The notes below the pieces were generated by a model that did no database searches, was not told where the DNA came from, and worked only from the letters and a program-made list of their open reading frames with translations. Below are positions 60,337 to 64,000 of a DNA stretch of 64,000 nt, one piece after another. This stretch comes from Dinghuibacter silviterrae. Its GTDB lineage: Bacteria > Bacteroidota > Bacteroidia > Chitinophagales > Chitinophagaceae. The stretch's first letter is position 1, and every line of letters starts with the position of its first letter. Position numbers and translations under genes: made by a program. Where the stretch lies: assembly GCF_004366355.1 (NCBI RefSeq), contig NZ_SODV01000001.1, positions 2,232,001-2,296,000 of the forward strand. The letters are read 5' to 3'.

Positions 60337-62784
60337 ATGCAAGTTTTGAAATTCGGAGGGTCTTCCGTAGCCACCGCCGAAAACATGGAAAAGGTGATCG
60401 CTATTCTGCTCGCTGCCTCAGGGTCGGGCACAACTGCCGTGGTGTTGTCGGCGATGGGCGGAGTCACCGACGCGTTGATCTCTTCGGGTAAGCTGGCCGC
60501 GGCGGGGAGCGAACAATACAAACAGTTGTTACAAACGATCGAGACCCGTCACCTGGACGCGGTCCGGTCGCTCATACCGGTCGCCCGCCAAAGCGCGCTG
60601 CTGAGCTGGGTGAAACAACGCTGCAATGAAATGGAAAGCCTTTGCGAAGGCGTTTTCCTGCTGGGGGAACTGTCGCCCCGGACCCTGGACCGGCTGGTCA
60701 GCTACGGGGAGTGGCTGAGCAGCTTTATCGTCTCGGGCGCCTTGCAGTCGAGGGAAGTGCCGCACGTCTGGGCGGACAGCCGTCAGTTGATCCGTACGGA
60801 TTCCTCCTTTGGGAACGCCAAGGTAGACATGACCGCGACCCGGGAGCTGATGAACGCTTACGTGAAGGAATATCCCGCCCCCCTGTATATCCTGCCCGGG
60901 TTTGTCGCCAGCGATGCCCGCCAGGTGACGACCACGCTGGGCAGGGGCGGGTCCGATTATACCGCGGCCCTGGTGGCCGCTTCCCTCCAGGCGGATGTCC
61001 TGGAAATATGGACGGATGTCAGCGGGATGATGACGGCGGACCCCCGCTGGGTGTCCCACGCCCGCGTCATCGACCGTATCTCTTACCAGGAAGCCATGGA
61101 GCTCTCTCACTTCGGTGCCAAGGTGGTCTATCCCCCGACGATCCAGCCCGTGATGGATTCGGGTATACCGGTTTGGATCAAAAATACTTTTGCGCCAAAA
61201 GATCCCGGTACGCTGATCGAGCATGAGGTGAACGAAGACCGGAAGGGACCCGTCCGCGGGATCAGCAGCATCAACGACATGGCCCTCCTCAGCCTTGAAG
61301 GCAGCGGGATGGTCGGCGTGCCGGGCGTGGCCAGCCGGCTTTTCCAGGCACTTGCGGCACAGTCGATCAACGTCATCCTGATCACCCAGGGCTCGTCGGA
61401 ATTCTCCATCTGCGTGGGCGTGGCCGGTGCCGACGCCGAAAACGCGCGCGAAGCGGTGAACGCCGCTTTCTCCTATGAGATCGGCAAGGGCGCGATCCAG
61501 CCGGTCCGTCTGGAGACACACCTCGCAGTGGTGGCCCTGGTGGGGGACAACATGAAAAGCCACCCGGGGATCAGCGGCCGTATGTTCGGCGCGCTGGGCC
61601 GCAACGGGGTCAATGTCCGGGCCATCGCCCAGGGCGCCTCGGAGAAAAACATCTCCTCCGTGGTGGCGTCTGAGGACGTGAAAAAAGCCGTGAACGTCCT
61701 ACACGAAGCCTTTTTTGAAACCGCGTATAAGCAACTGAACCTCTATATCGTCGGGTTGGGGAACGTGGGCTCGAAGCTCATGGAACAGCTCAAACAACAA
61801 CAATACTATCTCCTCAAACACGTCCGTCTCCAGCTTCGTGTGATCGGGATCGCCAACAGCCGCCAGATGGCGCTCAACGAACAGGGGATCGACCTGGGGA
61901 ACTGGCAGCAGGCCCTCCAGGAAGGCGCGCCCATGGACCTCGATGCCTTTGTGGAAGAAGCCAGGCGGCACAACCTCCGCAATTCGGTCTTTGTGGACAA
62001 TACAGCCAGCGAACGCGTGGCGTTGGTATACGACCGCCTGCTCACCCGGAGCATCGCGGTGGTCGCCTGCAACAAGATTGCCTGTTCGTCCAAATATCCC
62101 GTGTATCAACGCCTCAAGTTCCTGGCGCGGGACTACAATACCAACTTCTTTTTCGAGACCAATGTCGGTGCCGGGTTGCCCGTCATCGGCCCCCTCAGTG
62201 ACATGGTCCGGAGCGGGGACCGGGTGGACCGGATCGACGCGGTCCTGAGCGGTACGCTCAATTTCGTCTTTAACAATTATGACGCCACCCGTCCTTTTGC
62301 AGAAGTGGTCCGCCAGGCCCAGGAGGAAGGATACACCGAACCCGATCCGCGCCTGGATTTGGGGGGGACGGACGTGATGCGCAAGATCCTCATCCTCGCC
62401 CGGGAATGCGGGGCGGAGATGGATATGGAAGACATCACCAACAACAGCTTTATGCCCGAGTCTTGCATGAAGGGCAGCGTGGAGGATTTTTACAAAGAGC
62501 TGGCGCGGCACGAAGCACACTTCGCCGGTTTGTACCAAAAGGCGAAGGACAACGGACGGATCCTTAAATTCGTAGCCTCCTTTTCGGAGGGCAAGGCCCA
62601 GGTCGGTCTCCAGGAAGTATCCCCGGAACACGGGTTTTACCACCTCTATGGAAAGGACAACGTCGTCCAGTTTTATACCAAGCGTTATCCCCAGCAACCC
62701 CTCATGGTCAAAGGAGCGGGCGCAGGGGCGGACGTGACGGCCTCGGGCGTATTTGCGGACATTATCCGGGCCGCGCGGGTTTAG
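60337..62784 (+). CDS. thrA: Bifunctional aspartokinase/homoserine dehydrogenase
   Basis: An 815-residue enzyme. Residues 1-290 are aspartokinase (KFGGSSVA at 5-12, TTLGRGGSDYTA), about 300-455 are two ACT domains that bind threonine, and about 465-815 are homoserine dehydrogenase (YIVGLGNVGS, KIACSS, GAGAGADVTASGVF). It makes aspartyl phosphate and later homoserine, and is normally inhibited by threonine. First gene of the thr operon, 36 bases before thrB. Confidence 0.95.
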   Translation: MQVLKFGGSSVATAENMEKVIAILLAASGSGTTAVVLSAMGGVTDALISSGKLAAAGSEQYKQLLQTIETRHLDAVRSLIPVARQSALLSWVKQRCNEMESLCEGVFLLGELSPRTLDRLVSYGEWLSSFIVSGALQSREVPHVWADSRQLIRTDSSFGNAKVDMTATRELMNAYVKEYPAPLYILPGFVASDARQVTTTLGRGGSDYTAALVAASLQADVLEIWTDVSGMMTADPRWVSHARVIDRISYQEAMELSHFGAKVVYPPTIQPVMDSGIPVWIKNTFAPKDPGTLIEHEVNEDRKGPVRGISSINDMALLSLEGSGMVGVPGVASRLFQALAAQSINVILITQGSSEFSICVGVAGADAENAREAVNAAFSYEIGKGAIQPVRLETHLAVVALVGDNMKSHPGISGRMFGALGRNGVNVRAIAQGASEKNISSVVASEDVKKAVNVLHEAFFETAYKQLNLYIVGLGNVGSKLMEQLKQQQYYLLKHVRLQLRVIGIANSRQMALNEQGIDLGNWQQALQEGAPMDLDAFVEEARRHNLRNSVFVDNTASERVALVYDRLLTRSIAVVACNKIACSSKYPVYQRLKFLARDYNTNFFFETNVGAGLPVIGPLSDMVRSGDRVDRIDAVLSGTLNFVFNNYDATRPFAEVVRQAQEEGYTEPDPRLDLGGTDVMRKILILARECGAEMDMEDITNNSFMPESCMKGSVEDFYKELARHEAHFAGLYQKAKDNGRILKFVASFSEGKAQVGLQEVSPEHGFYHLYGKDNVVQFYTKRYPQQPLMVKGAGAGADVTASGVFADIIRAARV

Positions 62785-62820
62785 CCGCCCTCGCGGGCCT
62801 CACCTCGAAAGATCGATTAT

Positions 62821-63765
62821 ATGAACCAAGATATTAGCGACTGTAAAACCATCCGGGTACATGCACCCGCCACCGTAGCCAATATGGTTTGCGGCTTTGA
62901 TGTACTCGGATTTTGCCTGGATGAACCTTATGACGTGATGACGCTGACCCTGCTGGAAGGTACTTCCGACATCCGCATCCGTCACGTAGACGACCACGAC
63001 CTGCCCACCGAACCCTCGTTAAATGTAGCGGGTGCCGCCCTGATCGCCTTGCAGGAAGAACTGGAGACCCCCGTAGGCTTTGAAGTGGTGATCGACAAGC
63101 GGATCAAACCCGGGAGCGGCGTGGGTTCCAGCGCTGCAAGCGCCGCCGGGGCGGTGGTCGCCGCCAACCATTTGCTGGGCGGGCGCTTCGACCCCACGAC
63201 GCTCGTGCGCTTTGCGATGTGTGGGGAAAAAGTAGCGTCCGGTGTCAAACACGCCGACAATATCGCCCCTTGCATATACGGAGGCGTGACATTGATCAGG
63301 GCCGTTTTCCCCCTGGATATAGTACCGCTGCCCGCACCCTCGCTGTTTGCGTCCGTGGTCCATCCACAGATCGAGGTGCGGACGTCAGACGCCCGGCAGA
63401 TCCTCATGCAAAAGGTATTCCTCAAGGACGCCATCAAACAATGGGGGAACATTGCCGGTCTGGTGGCGGGTATCCTCAAAGGGGACAAAGCCCTCATCAG
63501 CCGTTCCCTGGAAGACGTCCTGATCGAACCGGTCCGCAAGATCCTTATCCCCGGTTTCGACCTCGTCAAAGAGCGCAGCCTTGCGGCCGGTGCCCTGGGC
63601 GGCGGGATTTCGGGTTCGGGTCCGTCCATCTTTATGCTCAGCGCCGACCGGGCAACGGCCGACGCCGTGGCCGGCGCCATGGCAGACGTGTACCGGTCCA
63701 TGGGTATCGATCATCATACATACGTAGGCCCCATTGCCAAAGGGGGCGTACGCATTGTGGCATAA
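62821..63765 (+). CDS. thrB: Homoserine kinase
   Basis: A 314-residue GHMP kinase phosphorylating homoserine. The ATP loop reads PGSGVGSSAASAAGAVVAAN (about 98-117), with VHAPATVANMVCGFDVLGF at the N-terminus and GGGISGSGPSIFML near the C-terminus. Between thrA and thrC in the threonine operon. Confidence 0.95.
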   Translation: MNQDISDCKTIRVHAPATVANMVCGFDVLGFCLDEPYDVMTLTLLEGTSDIRIRHVDDHDLPTEPSLNVAGAALIALQEELETPVGFEVVIDKRIKPGSGVGSSAASAAGAVVAANHLLGGRFDPTTLVRFAMCGEKVASGVKHADNIAPCIYGGVTLIRAVFPLDIVPLPAPSLFASVVHPQIEVRTSDARQILMQKVFLKDAIKQWGNIAGLVAGILKGDKALISRSLEDVLIEPVRKILIPGFDLVKERSLAAGALGGGISGSGPSIFMLSADRATADAVAGAMADVYRSMGIDHHTYVGPIAKGGVRIVA

Positions 63766-63801
63766 CCGCGCCCCAAAAGGACGCCCAACTTTTTGACTCG
63801 C

Positions 63802-64000
63802 ATGTATTATTATAGCTTAGAACACCGTTCCCCGGAAGTGGATTTCCGGACGGCGACAGTCCTGGGACAGGCCCCGGACAAAGGATTATATTTCCCTGAA
63901 CGCATTCCCCGTCTTGCCCCCGAATTTGTGGACGCGTTACCCGCACATTCCCTTCCGGAACTCGCCGCTGCGGTCCTCGGTCCACTGACCGAAGGGTCGC
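63802..64000 (+). CDS. thrC: Threonine synthase, N-terminal part (cut by window end)
   Basis: ATG 63802 opens a frame that runs to the last base: YYYSLEHRSPEVDF, GLYFPERIPRL. This is the N-terminal region of threonine synthase (PLP-dependent, phosphohomoserine to threonine). 66 residues visible; the catalytic lysine lies beyond the window. It follows thrB by 36 bases. Confidence 0.88.
   Translation, partial: MYYYSLEHRSPEVDFRTATVLGQAPDKGLYFPERIPRLAPEFVDALPAHSLPELAAAVLGPLTEGS

Noticed and set aside
1-64000. Insertion sequences, CRISPR arrays, rRNA, tRNA
   Set aside because: No transposase, no regularly spaced repeats and no RNA gene signature were found on either strand by reading.

Overview
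The window looks like a compact, GC-rich chromosome segment of a Bacteroidota bacterium, most likely of the Chitinophagaceae. The evidence is the set of families present: a GLPGLI protein next to an outer-membrane beta-barrel receptor, a PorW/SprE-like type IX secretion protein, a putative porin, a DUF2911 protein, a bactofilin followed by AtpZ, and an ECF sigma factor with a membrane anti-sigma partner. Promoter-like TAnnTTTG (-7) boxes of the Bacteroidota type also occur before several genes. No gap between genes exceeds about 250 bases. I saw no tRNA, rRNA, insertion sequence or CRISPR array. The family assignment is inference; species cannot be told from this sequence.

Layout. 1-1809: the end of an unknown gene, then an ArsR-type regulator and an MFS exporter that share an operator-like sequence. 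1763-8908: sugar and glycogen metabolism (ROK kinase on the minus strand, glgA, glgC, an SLC45-like sugar transporter, a secreted GH13 amylase); the branching enzyme glgB lies apart at 26999. 9028-9690: an AT-rich orphan membrane protein. 9821-23287: a complete nitrate assimilation locus: cobA (siroheme), nirB-nirD, an FNR-like regulator, then an operon-like run of outer-membrane porin, narK, a giant fused nitrate reductase, a reductase-like protein with a short rubredoxin-type knuckle, a SelW-like protein and mobA. 23340-26883: GLPGLI protein and beta-barrel receptor. 28962-38476: cell envelope genes (L,D-transpeptidase, RlpA, barrel protein, PBP1A, SprE/PorW-like), with a PEP-mutase-like enzyme and a DUF2911 protein. 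38566-40651: coiled-coil membrane protein, bactofilin, AtpZ, an AtpI-like protein, a SprT-like protein. 40640-47396: GNAT, sucC, purine nucleoside phosphorylase, putative porin, two-component system. 47400-57453: a tight minus-strand run holding an ECF sigma/anti-sigma pair, a lipoprotein, a DAAO-like oxidoreductase, a glutamine amidotransferase, a diheme cytochrome, a GCS2 carboxylate-amine ligase, two ATP-grasp-like proteins and an esterase, with a divergent second esterase. 57471-60324: PEP carboxylase and a small glycine-rich ORF. 60337-64000: the threonine operon thrA-thrB-thrC (last gene cut by the window end).

How the parts work together. In the nitrate locus the porin and NarK would bring nitrate in, the fused reductase would make nitrite with NAD(P)H, NirBD would make ammonium, CobA would supply siroheme, and MobA may act on the molybdenum cofactor. 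The most unusual signal is a leader shared by the two nitrate transcription units. Just before nirB and before the porin gene there is a hairpin whose stem sequence differs but whose apical loop GTCGCAG is identical, followed 21-26 bases later by a 21-base element that matches at 19 positions and ends 3-9 bases before the start codon. This suggests a cis-regulatory RNA that I do not recognise. A second candidate system is the amidoligase-like cluster at 47400-57453, which has the enzyme set expected of a small peptide or amide-metabolite pathway under ECF sigma control; its product cannot be read from the sequence.
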